Positions 23,854-34,818 of a stretch of 64,000 nucleotides of DNA are shown here, piece by piece (the first letter of the stretch is position 1; each line of letters opens with the position of its first letter). Both the position numbers and the translations under genes were made by a program. This DNA comes from Bradysia coprophila. Its lineage: Eukaryota > Arthropoda > Insecta > Diptera > Sciaridae. Under the pieces are notes generated by a model. That model was given only the letters and a program-made list of their open reading frames with translations, did no database searches and was not told the origin of the DNA. Location of the stretch: contig NW_023503293.1 in assembly GCF_014529535.1 (NCBI RefSeq), positions 310,001-374,000 on the forward strand. Reading direction: 5' to 3'.

Positions 23854-24729
23854 TTAATCCACCAATGAGAATTCCCAGCAAATGTTTTCATTTAGAAGAT
23901 ACTCTATGTATTGACGAGCTACTTCAACTACATTCGGGTAACCGCATTCTTTAAATACTTCGAGCGCACACTCCATATCCGATTTAAATTCTCTGAAACC
24001 ATGGCAAATGAGAAAGGCTATTGGGAGAGGTTTTGTGTACCACCTTTGCCATTCTTACTTGCATGCTTCTGTTCTATCTTTAGATGATCGGTTGTCAAAC
24101 CCTTGAAATCCACGGAAACATATAGCCATTTCATCTTCCTTATTTGCATAACACTTAGCTGACGATCTAAATTCAATGTCAGAACAAACCAGTCCCCAGA
24201 TTCCCTTATTCAATGCAATGAAATTGTAGCTTCTAGACTTTTCCGTGCTACTCAAGCAAGGTCGAGCGGCATCGATGAAATTCGCAATAGATTGGAGAAA
24301 CGGAGTAGAACGATTGCAGATGCTAAAAGTTTTGATCAGGTTAGATCATTGCACAGTAAACGTTGATTTGCAGGGTTTCGGTTTACGAATAGTTTAACCA
24401 GATAAGGAATCTTACTCTTTAATCTCATCTCGTTTGAACAATTCTTCCAGTGCAGTCGTGTTAAGGTCTACCATCTTTTCGAACATTTGATCAAACGCAT
24501 CTTCTATAGCCTTGTACGAAACATCATTCACTTGTGCCCTACACTCTTCTTGTACCATGGACTTCATTTTATCTGGCAAGAAAGGATCTTCTCCACCCCA
24601 CACTTTAAATTAAAAGATAAAACGTACTTTTGGTATCACTAGAGAAAAATCTTAAATGAACAGTATTGCCCGAAGATACTAACTAAGTGACACCGACAGC
24701 AGTGTAACGAAGACAGATGTGACTAACAT
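23854..24729 (-). CDS. 27 kDa hemolymph glycoprotein-like (DUF1397) secreted protein
   Basis: Exons on the complementary strand: 24729-24684, 24602-24416, 24322-24059, 23992-23854, all GT-AG with matching phases, 211 aa. Exon 1 encodes a short hydrophobic stretch after Met (LVTSVFVTLLSVSL), a signal peptide. The mature part is helical and acidic with spaced cysteines, including ICNRS, RPCLSS, GLVCSD and MECALEVFKECG. This is the pattern of the insect DUF1397 family, known from the 27 kDa hemolymph glycoproteins of Lepidoptera and from paralogous clusters in flies. The molecular function of the family is not established. Length is close to the usual 210-230 aa. The weakest join is exon 1 to 2 (donor A|GTTAGT), chosen because it gives a signal peptide in frame. 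Family assignment is from the cysteine pattern and general resemblance, not from an alignment. Confidence 0.75.
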
Positions 24730-24823
24730 TTTCTAACCACTGATGCGAATCAACTGCCATCAGTTTTACTTCTTATTTGTGTCTCATAATCAAAACGAGC
24801 CGGATGTAGGTTGCACATTTAAG

Positions 24824-25151
24824 TTGATGGACAACTTCATTAGATGTAAATTGAATAATGATTACCGTGATGAATATGTGTGGTTTTACGACGTTTCCAT
24901 TTTATGGCAAGGAATAGTTTAACCGTTCAGTTTAAAAAATATACCGGGTTTAGTGTCGATGCCTGTAGAGAGCGAAACTACACCGAGCTTAATGGCTTGT
25001 ATTGTACAAGTATTTTTTTAGACGCGTGAGGACGGTGTGTTTCGAATATTGCAATGCGACAAAGGTTTTCAATCTCAAGTAATGAATAGTCAAGCTGTTG
25101 CTACAGCACCTAACTGTCCACGATTTCGTTTTTTTAAGTAATCTTAAACTC
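24824..25151. repeat. Left copy of a ~330-bp direct repeat
   Basis: Begins TTGATGGACAACTTCATTAG and ends TAATCTTAAACTC. It matches 27042-27371 at nearly every position; I see about three substitutions and a 2-base difference in a T-run. It is non-coding and lacks TG...CA ends and flanking duplications, so it is not a clear LTR. Confidence 0.95.
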
Positions 25152-25824
25152 GAGGGGTAACCGACTCGGGAAATTGACTACACACCCTCAAAGGAATTGC
25201 CGGAGTATCCGGTAAATAATTGGAATTGATGGAACTGACCGGAATTGATCTGAATTGGCAGGAATTGATCGGAATTGATAGGAATTGACTGGAAATATGT
25301 GGAATTGAAAGTAAATGAGAGTAAATGCTGATAAGTGTGATTATCGGAAAGAAGGACCAGCGAATGCAAAACCACATTATTTCCTTTTTGTTTTAATTTT
25401 AAAAGCTCCCGCACAATAAATAACAGTGTACAGTGTTGATCAGTTCCATTTTAGAACAGGTCCAACGTCCTTTTATGTTCAAAATATGCACACTGAAGGA
25501 TTCTTCTTCAGAGGATTCTTGTGAGTCAGATACGGAAGAGTTTGAGCCGCAACAAACAAGGGAATATTCGTCGGTGGAATGTTAGGCTGGGGCATTGCCG
25601 ATGCGAAATGCTCCAGTCTCAAACCAAATTTACAAAAAAAATGCATCACCGACAATATCATCTATTCCATCAACTTTTCAAAAGCCTAATGCTCAAAACA
25701 AACGAGACATTGAAAACGTGTTTTGGTCCTATTTTTCATGACGAAATTTTCGAAACTGTCAAATGAAGTATGTTTCATTTTCATATTGCAACCGGCTTAT
25801 ATAGACTTTTCTCACACACAATTG
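25152..25824. repeat. Inner flank with degenerate GGAATTGA repeats
   Basis: From about 25190 to 25312 the motif GGAATTGA recurs roughly every 10-12 bases (for example GGAATTGATCGG, GGAATTGATAGG, GGAATTGACTGG). The rest, to 25824, is unique-looking DNA. The same motif reappears on the other side of the palindrome just before the right direct repeat (26970-27045). Confidence 0.8.
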
Positions 25825-26955
25825 TATCCTCCGCGCAAAAGTCCATCTGCTTCATACGCAAAAAAAAAACAATTCGTTCCTCCGCACAAAAGTCCATGCT
25901 TCATACATACAAAAAAGTAACATTCTCCGCGCAAAAGTCCATCTGCTTCATACGCAAAAAAAAAACAATTCGTTCCTCCGCACAAAAGTCCATGCTTCAT
26001 ACATACAAAAAAGTAACATTCTCCGCACAAAAGTCCATCTGCTTCATACACAAAAAAAAACAATTCGTTCCTCCGCACAAAAGTCCATGCTTCGTACATA
26101 CAAAAAAGAAATATTCTCCGCACAAAAGTCCATCTGCTTCATACACAAAAATAAACAATTCGTTCCTCCGCACAAAAGTCCATGCTTCGTACATACAAAA
26201 AAGTAATATTCTCCGCACAAAAGTCCATGCTTCAAGCTTCATACATACAAAAAAGTAACATTCTCCGCACAAAAGTCCATGCTTCATACACAAAATGTTG
26301 CAAAAGCCCATCGACCATAATATATACACGGAAGAACACAACGCACAATAATTGCGTGTAACATTTTATGGACGATGGGCTTTTGCAACATTTTGTGTAT
26401 GAAGCATGGACTTTTGTGCGGAGGAACGAATTGTTTTTTCAGATGGACTTTTGTGCGGAGAATGTTACTTTTTTGTATGTATGAAGCATGGACTTTTGTG
26501 CGGAGAATGTTACTTTTTTGTATGTATGAAGCATGGACTTTTGTGCGGAGGAACGAATTGTTTTTTTTTGTGTATGAAGCATGGACTTTTGTGCGGAGAA
26601 TGTTACTTTTTTGTATGTATGAAGCATGGACTTTTGTGCGGAGGAACGAATTGTTTTTTCAGATGGACTTTTGTGCGGAGAATGTTAATTTTTTTGTATG
26701 TATGAAGCATGGACTTTTGTGCGGAGGAACGAATTGTTTTTTTTGTGTATGAAGCATGGACTTTTGTGCGGAGAATGTTACTTTTTTGTATGTATGAAGC
26801 ATGGACTTTTGTGCGGAGGAACGAATTGTTTTTTTTGTGTATGAAGCAGATGGACTTTTGTGCGGAGAATGTTACTTTTTTGTGTGTATGAAGCATGGAC
26901 TTTTGTGCGGAGGAACGTTTTGTGTATAAAGTCGATGGACTTTTGTGCGGAGAAG
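25825..26955. mobile_element. Giant palindrome with tandem-repeat arms (Foldback-like)
   Basis: The left arm (about 25825-26325) holds ten head-to-tail units built on CTCCGCACAAAAGTCCAT followed by GCTTCATACA, with two alternating tails: ACAAAAAAGTAACATTC and an A-run plus CAATTCGTT. The right arm (about 26365-26955) holds thirteen units in inverted orientation (ATGGACTTTTGTGCGGAG). At the centre, ACAAAATGTTGCAAAAGCCC pairs with its inverted copy around a ~45-base loop. Foldback (FB) elements of flies are defined by long inverted repeats made of short tandem units, which is what is seen. No transposase is present. Long open frames run through it only because the units lack stops. Confidence 0.9.
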
Positions 26956-27041
26956 CGATTAAAGAAATAAAAGGAATTAAGAGCAATTAAAAGGAATTGA
27001 CAGGAAGTACCTTTAGAAATTGAAAGGGTATCGAAAGGGAA

Positions 27042-27371
27042 TTGATGGACAACTTCATTAGATGTAAATTGAATAATGATTACCGTGATGAATATGTGTC
27101 GTTTTACGACGTTTCCATTTTATGGCAAGGAATAGTTTAACCGTTCAGTTAAAAAAATATACCGGGTTTAGTGTCGATGCCTGTAGAGAGCGAAACTACA
27201 CCGAGCTTAATGGCTTGCATTGTACAAGTATTTTTTTAGACGCGTGAGGACGGTGTGTTTCGAATATTGCAATGCGACAAAGGTTTTCAATCTCAAGTAA
27301 TGAATAGTCAAGCTGTTGCTACAGCACCTAACTGTCCACGATTTCGTTTTTTTTTAAGTAATCTTAAACTC
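27042..27371. repeat. Right copy of the ~330-bp direct repeat
   Basis: Same sequence and orientation as 24824-25151. The pair brackets about 1.9 kb holding the palindrome. The start TTGATGGA merges with the preceding GGAATTGA-type repeats (GGGAATTGATGG), suggesting a repeat-mediated junction. Confidence 0.95.
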
Positions 27372-28429
27372 TATTGATCTCTCTACTACTTTACACAAAG
27401 TGCTGGTTTTCGGATCTTCTGCAGAAGAAATAGGTATGATAGCTGAGCTCCCAACTTTGGTTAACGACAGAAAATTATAAATGTTGAAAGATCAGGTCCT
27501 AGGGCAAAGTCACTAACTCCTATATCAACACTCATGTGTTGGTGTGGAATTGTTGAATATTTTGCCTCGAAAAATTACCAAGAAAATATTTAAGAGTTTC
27601 CCGGGGAACTTTTACCATAGAATCTCAGTGGTGGTAGGACCTCTGTGTTTAACTCAGAGAACGAAAACAGGTCATCTATATTTACAAAAGGTACATACTG
27701 TGATTTCATCGGCCTCTAGTCACTTTAATGCTGCTAGGATCGGTGCTATGGTTACCTCAATTTTCGTTATTTATAACAATGGAAGTGTTAGCAAATGATG
27801 TCAATGGGATCTTGCAAAAATTTGTTAAGTCCGAAACTCACATAAATTTCTGAGAACCAAAGATGCTTTGAGATCGCACTTACTGATCTTAGAGACACTT
27901 CCCAGTTCGCAGTTAATTCTGATTCTTATTCTCCGATGTCAAAATTACAGTATCGATGAGTGAACAAAATAATTTATTGGCAGTCAGCAACGCAATATAC
28001 GATAATCCGTTGATAAATTTAATTACCCCAGTGCGTCAATACGATATTATTTGGTTTTCCGATTTATAGGTAAATGATGAAATTTAAAACAATCACTCGC
28101 AACCACGAAAGCGCTTCAAGTTTCATCATCCCAACAAAAAATTAATTAATTAATCATTGGCCGTATCAGAAGCAGAACTTATGCTTGACTTGACTTGTCC
28201 GATGCGTGAGCTTGAACCTTTCGTCGACGCACAGTGTTAATGCTCCTTAATGAGCCCTGCGTCATAAATACTGAAACTGTATTCTGTAGAAATATTCTCA
28301 ATTTACCCGACCGTGCGACATTACCGATGATGTCAAAAATATCGATGAATAGACACTTTGTATAGTTATAGAACCATCTATCAGTGGATTAAATCATTTG
28401 CATTGCGATATTTGTGTGTTGTTTCCTCA
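27372..28429. other. Intergenic, no gene seen
   Basis: An 84-codon open frame at 27544-27798 has no recognisable domain. Nothing else is identified. Confidence 0.45.
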
Positions 28430-28602
28430 CTGAAGGGCAGAGCCGCCTTTTCCATATGGGCCAAATGGGCAAATGCCCGTGGCGCACGAAGTGGAGCAGA
28501 AGAAAACGGCACCCGAGGTCCTTAAAAAAAATTTAGCTTTACTAAATTGGTATTCCAATTGCCCGATGGCGCCCAAAAGCTAAATGCGACACTGCTGAAG
28601 GG
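28430..28602. mobile_element. 157-bp hAT-type MITE with 8-bp target duplication
   Basis: The element 28438-28594 begins CAGAGCCGCC and ends in the inverted relative GCGACACTG. CTGAAGGG flanks it on both sides (28430-28437 and 28595-28602). An 8-bp duplication and CAG...CTG ends are the hAT signature. The interior shows further loose inverted similarity (TGGGCAAATGCCC) and is non-coding. Confidence 0.8.
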
Positions 28603-28810
28603 ACATGGACAACACACTCCAAGAACAGGCAAAAGAACAAAATTTAAATAAGGGTCCTCCAAGGCGTAGTAGTCCAAAGTCCTTATATAAATTCAGTTTT
28701 TCATGTTGGTTACAGGCGTTCTAAACAAAATAGAGGCCAATTGACAGTTAATAAAATCTTTTTCTTTGCATGTTCTTCAAGTGCGTTGACATGGATGATT
28801 ATGTACTACA

Positions 28811-28864
28811 TACCAGTGCCGTACATAACATACCAGTGCCGTACATAACATACCAGTGCATAAC
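28811..28864. repeat. 20-bp tandem repeat, 2.5 copies
   Basis: TACCAGTGCCGTACATAACA occurs twice in tandem, followed by a partial third copy. Confidence 0.9.
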
Positions 28865-30194
28865 ACTGGACTTGTCCAATACTACTTAATTCAATCCGTT
28901 GATTGAATTTTTGTGTTTTATTGAATCCATTTGTACTGTCGCTTGGGAACTTACCTTTAAAATCTCAGACGTGATCGAAAAACAATATTATTTCGGTTTG
29001 CGGCGTTAAAAATTGGATAGAAACTATAGATTCCAGTAGTGTTGTCTACTGTGTGCTCTATTGGACCCTAGTCAATTCTGTTTTAAGAAAAATTATTTCC
29101 GTTTTCCATTCTCGACATCATTTTTTTTGCTAAAAGTTTTCATTTCAGTCTCATTATTTACAATAGCCATATCTCGTTAATCACTGAGGGTCGCAGAATT
29201 ACTTTTCAATGCGTGAAACGAAAGTCAAAATTTCAATTTTTTTTTCTTTTCTTATATTTCTTTGCTCTAATGCATACAGTAACATGTTCATGTAAGTTTT
29301 GCCCAAGTTTACATAAAGATGTCAAACACACGATGTTGAGATATTTATCATTAATTGTTTTTGCCCCTTAATTTACTTAATTATATTTAAAGTTTTTTTT
29401 TTTTTTTTTTACTTAATATTTGTATCTTCATTGAATTTACACTTTACGAAATCGATACAAAGTTACCAAACGATACGGATGTTATTATGTGAAATCACTG
29501 GCTTATGTGTAGATGGACTGTTATTCTAAATTCACATCGATTGAATATCTTTTAGCAACTTTAAGTCGAGCTCGCAAAACGTAAATTTTTTCTCTTTTCC
29601 TTCTTTTTTTTTGATAACAAATTTTGTAGTTTTTGTGTAAGATGTGGAATACTTTGCGAAAGTTTTGGTAGATTTTTTAACGCTGTTTTCGTTTTTTTAA
29701 TTCGCCTATGAATGATGTACAACTTCTTTTTTATTTTAATTAAATTTGAGTTGATCTACTCGCACCGTTTTCTCTTTGTTTTTTTTTTTGAAATAAATTA
29801 AAAAAATTTCCGTTTTTTAACAAAAAATATAAAAAAGACAATTGGAAAAATCAAAGAAAAAAATTTTCTATTTTCAATTCTCTTTATCTCTTTTCGAACA
29901 GCATTTTTTTGACTTAACGATTCTCTTTCTCAATTTGAAATTTGTTAAAATCACTTATCACTTTATATTCTAACAAATATACAAAATATAAAAGTTACGG
30001 TTCAATTTAACAAGAAAAAAAAGTTGGAAAAAGAAAACAAAAAAATAGAAATAGAAATTTCGTAAGATGTTTTCCAGATTTGTCCCGAAAAGAAATTGTT
30101 CTCTGGGTGGATGTTGAAAAAAAAAAATTTGTTTTGCTGGATGTTCGTTAAGCGCAAGTTGTTGGGATGAGTAGATTTGGTGTTTTTGAACTGC
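28865..30194. other. Very A+T-rich region downstream of ATP synthase subunit c
   Basis: Homopolymer T and A tracts dominate (for example at 29392 and 29780). It probably includes the 3' UTR of the longer subunit c transcript. No gene seen. Confidence 0.4.
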
Positions 30195-32554
30195 TTAGAA
30201 GGCGAACAGCAACAAGAACGCCATCATAAGACAGAAAAGACCCATAGCTTCGGACAAAGCGAAACCCAAAATGGCGTATGAGAACAATTGCTGTTTGAGT
30301 GATGGATTTCTGGCGTAGCCAATGATGAGGGAACCGAATACCGATCCGATACCAGCACCTAGATTTTGTTGGTTTTATTGGAAAGAGAGAAAAAAAGAAA
30401 AAAAAAATGATTTCAAGATTAGTATTTTACTGAAAAACAATCATAAATCGTTCATCGATTCACAATTTTATTTACTTTCATACAAAATTCCATCATTTAT
30501 GCATTCCATACACATCAGATCCGATCAATCACAAAAATTAAAAAGCGAACAACATTAAAAATGCCATCATCAAACAGAATAGACCCATTGCTTCGGCTAA
30601 GGCAAAGCCCAAAACGGCATACGAGAATAGTTGCTGCTTCAATGATGGATTTCTTGAGTAGCCTTCAATGAGCGCGCCAAATATTGTTCCGATACCAACG
30701 CCTTCAGTTTCAAGATTTTGTTCAATTTCGTTTGGAACAGACGGAAGAAATTTTTTATTAGAGAGATCATATGGACTGTGAGTCGGATGTATTTTAGGAA
30801 GGCATTTTTGTTTTAGACTAAAGAATTGATAGAAGACTAGAGAATTGATAGAAACTGTAGTACAAGACTGGGGAACATTGTCACTTTTCACACTTGTACA
30901 CCTTCGTTGAACAAATCGAAGCGCAAAGTTCAAAATTTTGTTTTTTTTTTTAAATTTGTGGAAATTGTGTTTAAAAACCACCGCAACATGAAATGCCTTC
31001 TAGAATAGGACCCAACTCATACAAAAGCTGCATGGTAAACTGTACTACGAGAAAAATATTTTGTAAAGTTTGAACAGCACGTGACTGATACACTCATTTT
31101 GCATGTGTATTTTCATTTGACGGCGCGTTTGTCTTCTTAAAAAATTCGTTGCTTAAATTGTTGAATGAGAAGGTGATTGCGGCGGTTACGTAACACAACG
31201 TAAGTAGTAATTGCAATAGGATCAAAAGATTCACTCAAAAGTCGCCAGTACAAACCGGTCGAGGACAAAAGTTTTTCTAATGGTTTTAGGTGGAAACACA
31301 CACATGTAACCAGTGTACATTGTGTACACGTTCTCGGTCATCGTACATTACATAACACGCATCGTACGCACGCACACAAATTGATTCTTACAACGTTTTA
31401 AGGGCTCTTACGAAATTACATGTTACGTCACATCAAAATTCGTTCAGCATGCAAAATCAATATTGTCCAATCATCCCAAAATGTATCTCAAAATCAGTCA
31501 TACATCACCGACAAACGAGAAGCAAAAGATGAAGAAAAAATGAATTCGCAAGAAGCCGTTCAACTAAATGCAATTTTTCTGTTTGTACAGCTACTGGTGG
31601 GCTTGTAAAAGATTAGTCTGAATTGAGTTCTGAACGCAAAGTTCAGCCTGCACATTGCACTAAAATAGCTAGTGACAGGAGATTTCAATGAATCTCCGAA
31701 TAGGAGTTCCATAATTTCTTGTCCCCCTGCCTTACAACAAATTAAGTAAGCATCCTGCTGGGATGTAAACGGAAAAAATTCTCTCACACAACGAGAGGGT
31801 GTTCACTATGTCTCAGACCTTCCCGAGGCGTTTTTATTGAGTAACCAAGTACTCGTATGGGTGCCCCAAGTGCAAGATTTTTACAAGCCCTTAGTCGTCG
31901 ACAAAACTAGTTTCAATTGCACTCAATGAACAATGGACAGTTCTACGTGTTTTTCTTCATCTTCTTTTTTGTCGTGTCAAATTTCGTTGCAACACGCACA
32001 CATTGCACACATTGGCACACAGTGCAAACTTACCGGATCCAGCTACTCCGACTGTGGCAGCTCCAGCACCAATGAATTTGGCGGCGGAATCAATGTCCCG
32101 TGTGACTGGTGAGGTCTGGAAAGACCTGACTTGTGGGAGTAGAGCCACTGGGGTTGTTGATTGGGCGGCTAATGTCTGGCTTTGGCTGATAACAGCACTG
32201 CTCAATGGCCGAAGGTAAGCCTTTGTTCCGTTAACCATCTAAAAGCGAAAAATATTCCGAATTGAACAATTGCACAATTCATTGGATGGAATTGGATGAA
32301 CACGAAAAACCAAACGCATTGCACCAAAGTTCAGTGTATGGTTATGTAACCGATTCAAAAGCAAAAAAAATCTATTATTGTCGACGGGAAAATTATGTAA
32401 TCTGACCGAATGTCATGTGTTTGATGATTTTCTGTAAATGAGTTTGGTTTCGGCTTCGCGCAAATCGTAATGGGAATTCGATCAATTTGTGGGTATTTGT
32501 ACTTACGATGTTTCTGGCAACTGGGGCTAGACGAGATGCAGTCGACACGAACAT
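30195..32554 (-). CDS. ATPsynC: Mitochondrial ATP synthase subunit c (lipid-binding protein)
   Basis: Proton-translocating ring subunit of the F0 sector. Exons on the complementary strand: 32554-32507 ([15 protein letters not shown]), 32238-32034 (rest of the mitochondrial targeting peptide and the start of helix 1, [16 protein letters not shown]), then a terminal exon. Using 30358-30195 gives 138 aa, the usual insect length, with the glycine-rich helix 1, the RNPSLKQQ loop and the essential proton-binding Glu121 in helix 2 (ALSEAMG). Splice phases 0 and 1 match. A second, equally long terminal exon (30701-30538) lies in the same intron and could replace it. The intron between exon 2 and the terminal exons also holds a short inverted-repeat element (31599-31890). 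Confidence 0.95.
30467..30472 (-). terminator. Polyadenylation signal downstream of the alternative last exon
   Basis: AATAAA on the complementary strand, 66-71 bases after the stop codon of the 30538-30701 exon and before the canonical last exon. A transcript using the alternative exon could end here. Confidence 0.5.
30538..30701 (-). CDS. ATPsynC: Duplicated alternative last exon of ATP synthase subunit c
   Basis: 164 nt, exactly the length of the canonical last exon, with the same phase and a proper stop. It differs at 9 of 53 residues, but about 21 further codons differ only synonymously, a pattern of purifying selection. The loop [13 protein letters not shown] and the essential Glu (ALAEAMG) are kept. 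The oddest change is Ile97 to Glu (LIEGYS), placing a charge near the loop end of helix 1. The acceptor is weak (CTTGAAACTGAAG|G). Compared with the canonical acceptor, both share AACAAAATCT upstream and this copy carries nine extra bases before AG. It has its own AATAAA. It could be a tissue-specific isoform or a non-spliced relic. Confidence 0.65.
31599..31890. mobile_element. Possible 292-bp element with 12-bp inverted ends
   Basis: GGGCTTGTAAAA at the left and TTTTACAAGCCC at the right, in the intron of ATPsynC. Little inverted similarity continues inward and no target duplication is visible, so this may be coincidental. Confidence 0.35.
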
Positions 32555-34818
32555 TTTGATAATTTGTTATTTCGTTCTGGTGCTCGGAGGATCTTTAAAG
32601 AATGGAAACAAGAAAAACTCTATGATTTATTGATGTCTCACCAAATTAACACAAAATTAGATTGAATGGGAACTAAAGTGTCTATGACCAGTGAAAAATC
32701 AATTACACCGATAGTTACGTAACACATAGAATACGTAACAGAATTTGACGGATTTTCACCAATGAAAATGACTTTTACAATTGATTGATTTACGTATGCA
32801 GAACTGATCATAAATGTGTAACGAATTATTGCTTATTTTTCACCAAAAACATTAATTGAGGACATAAAATTCGTATTTATTGCCTCGCCAAGTAAAAATG
32901 GCTGACAGCCGAAAGTGAAAAAATTTCGCTTTTGGAAAATGGCTTGAAAAACTCTGATCTTATTTATTGTCGCAACAAATATCACAGCACAACGATTTCA
33001 AAAATATTCACAATTTGTTAGACATATTTTTTAAGAGCCGATGATTGTATTTTATAATGAAATTTTTAAGATTTCCAAATTACCACTTACAGAACTAACA
33101 CAAGATTAGCGGTCGACTTACCGGAGAACAATGGCAGTCTATGGACAGACGAAGTTTAAAAGACCGGCCCCTTTGCAAAGAAATACACGAACTAATGTTT
33201 CGAAATCGGCGAAAAATGCACGAATCGCTTTTCGAAAACTGTAATCGGCCGGATATTTGACATATTTGACATCTATTCGTGACATTTCGTTTGAAATTTT
33301 TGGCGCAACTAAAGCGTGGGTAAAATTTTTCACAAACGATTTGATAATATATATAATAATGACAATTTTTGGCTTCGTCTTCTACCTGTTTGGAATTTTA
33401 AAATATTTTTCATCATTAAATCAGTCAAACGTGCAGCGTTGATCAAGTGGAGTAAAAGTATCCAGTTAAGCGAACACCCTGCGAATGTCAAAAATGTCAC
33501 GGGCCACTTTGAACATCTTTTGTTTTACTAGGATGTGCTGTTAGTTACATATATACCTTATAGTCAATCATCCGCATATTCAGCTATTATACGTGAGGCC
33601 ACTAAAGTAGCATGCTCACTTCTCCCTTTTGATTTTTGATTACAGTTGAAAGCTGCCGCGCACGCTCTTGGTAGTGGTCAAACCGAAAAAAGACGTATAA
33701 ACAGTTTTGATTGCATGTTTGGATCAGCTGAAGCAAATTCATACTGAAATCTCACTGCCTCTGACTGTAGTCTGTTGAGTTGGTTCTTACTCCCAGATGA
33801 TTATGAAAATAAAAAAGGTGTACAACGGGTGTAGTTCCGCGGATAAACAATCTCGCTGCTTTGATGCTTGCGAACTGCTATAAATATTGTCGATTTTTAG
33901 ACAATGTTTCAAGGAGTTCCCAACCTTCCCAACACTTAACCCTTCGCTATTTTTATGCCATAACAATAGGTTTCTTCCAAAGTGAAATGTCAAACCGTCA
34001 TCCACAGAAACCTCAACATTAATAACAATGAAAATGATCAAAATCACTGTGAAAGTTCAGCAATTCCCTGTGATTAGTGAGGATTCGACTAATCGTGGTG
34101 AATAATGATATTCAAAAAAAATAATCCACTTTGACAGCCTTCACGTATGCAACACCATCATCAAAGCTCAGAGCTATAAGTAATGAGTCATATTGTAAGC
34201 GATACGTTCTGAGAGAACCAGTTATATCAATTATATCACAGTTGATTTACTTCAACCCGCCTTGCATAGTTTGAGATTACACAGGCCTACATGCCAGCAT
34301 ACATTGTAATTATATAGATCATATGAGTCTGTGGAAGTTGTTTTTAGTGATTTAGAATATTCTTTTAAACTAAAAATTGTTTCACGAAATGTCCGAAAGT
34401 CGAAAGAAAAATTATCGTCCAGGACGATAATATCGTCCAGTGTAGTACAGTTATTATGCCGATAATTAGAGAAAGACAAGTGTATCAGAAAATTTAAATT
34501 TTGATTAAATTTAGGAAGTCTTAAGTAACTAAGAATGTCAACAATATAACGTCTCAAATAATTTTTAATGAGGGAGTGTCGCAATCTCGTGATGAATGCT
34601 ATTTTTCCTAACAATTCTTAAAGGGCCGATTCACTGATTTGGACAAAAAGTTTAATTTTCCAAAGATTTCGGTTCTTGCAGTCTGCGCCCTGAGCAAAAT
34701 TGGTCTATTCAAAGTCAATAATCGTCCTGGACGATATTATCGTTTTCATAAGTGATACTAAATGAAAATATCCATGACATTTTTTACGACGATAACGTCT
34801 TAAAGACTTAGACGGGCA
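32555..34818. other. Intergenic region upstream of ATPsynC
   Basis: No gene recognised. A 120-codon open frame at 34252-34614 (-) has no domain. From about 34411 short ACGATAATATCGTCC-like palindromes appear (see separate entry). Confidence 0.4.

Noticed and set aside
25825-26955. Resemblance to a CRISPR array (regular repeats with spacers)
   Set aside because: The genome is an animal nuclear genome, the 'spacers' are themselves repeated, and the array reverses orientation at a palindrome centre.
25770-26986. Several 60-160-codon open frames with repeating Cys-rich or KHGLLCGG-type peptides in the palindrome
   Set aside because: They exist on both strands and in several frames because the ~46-bp units lack stops. 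No start context, splice structure or family resemblance supports a protein.
24824-27371. Interpretation as an LTR retrotransposon with 330-bp LTRs
   Set aside because: No TG...CA ends, no flanking target duplication, no primer-binding site or polypurine tract recognised, and no gag-pol remnant inside. Kept as direct repeats only.
30702-30981. The open frame extending ~90 codons upstream of the alternative subunit c exon
   Set aside because: The extension is low-complexity intron sequence. Homology begins exactly at the splice acceptor, so the extension is not part of the protein.
34252-34614. 120-codon open frame on the complementary strand
   Set aside because: A+T-rich composition with no motif, and it overlaps the ACGATAATATCGT palindromes.
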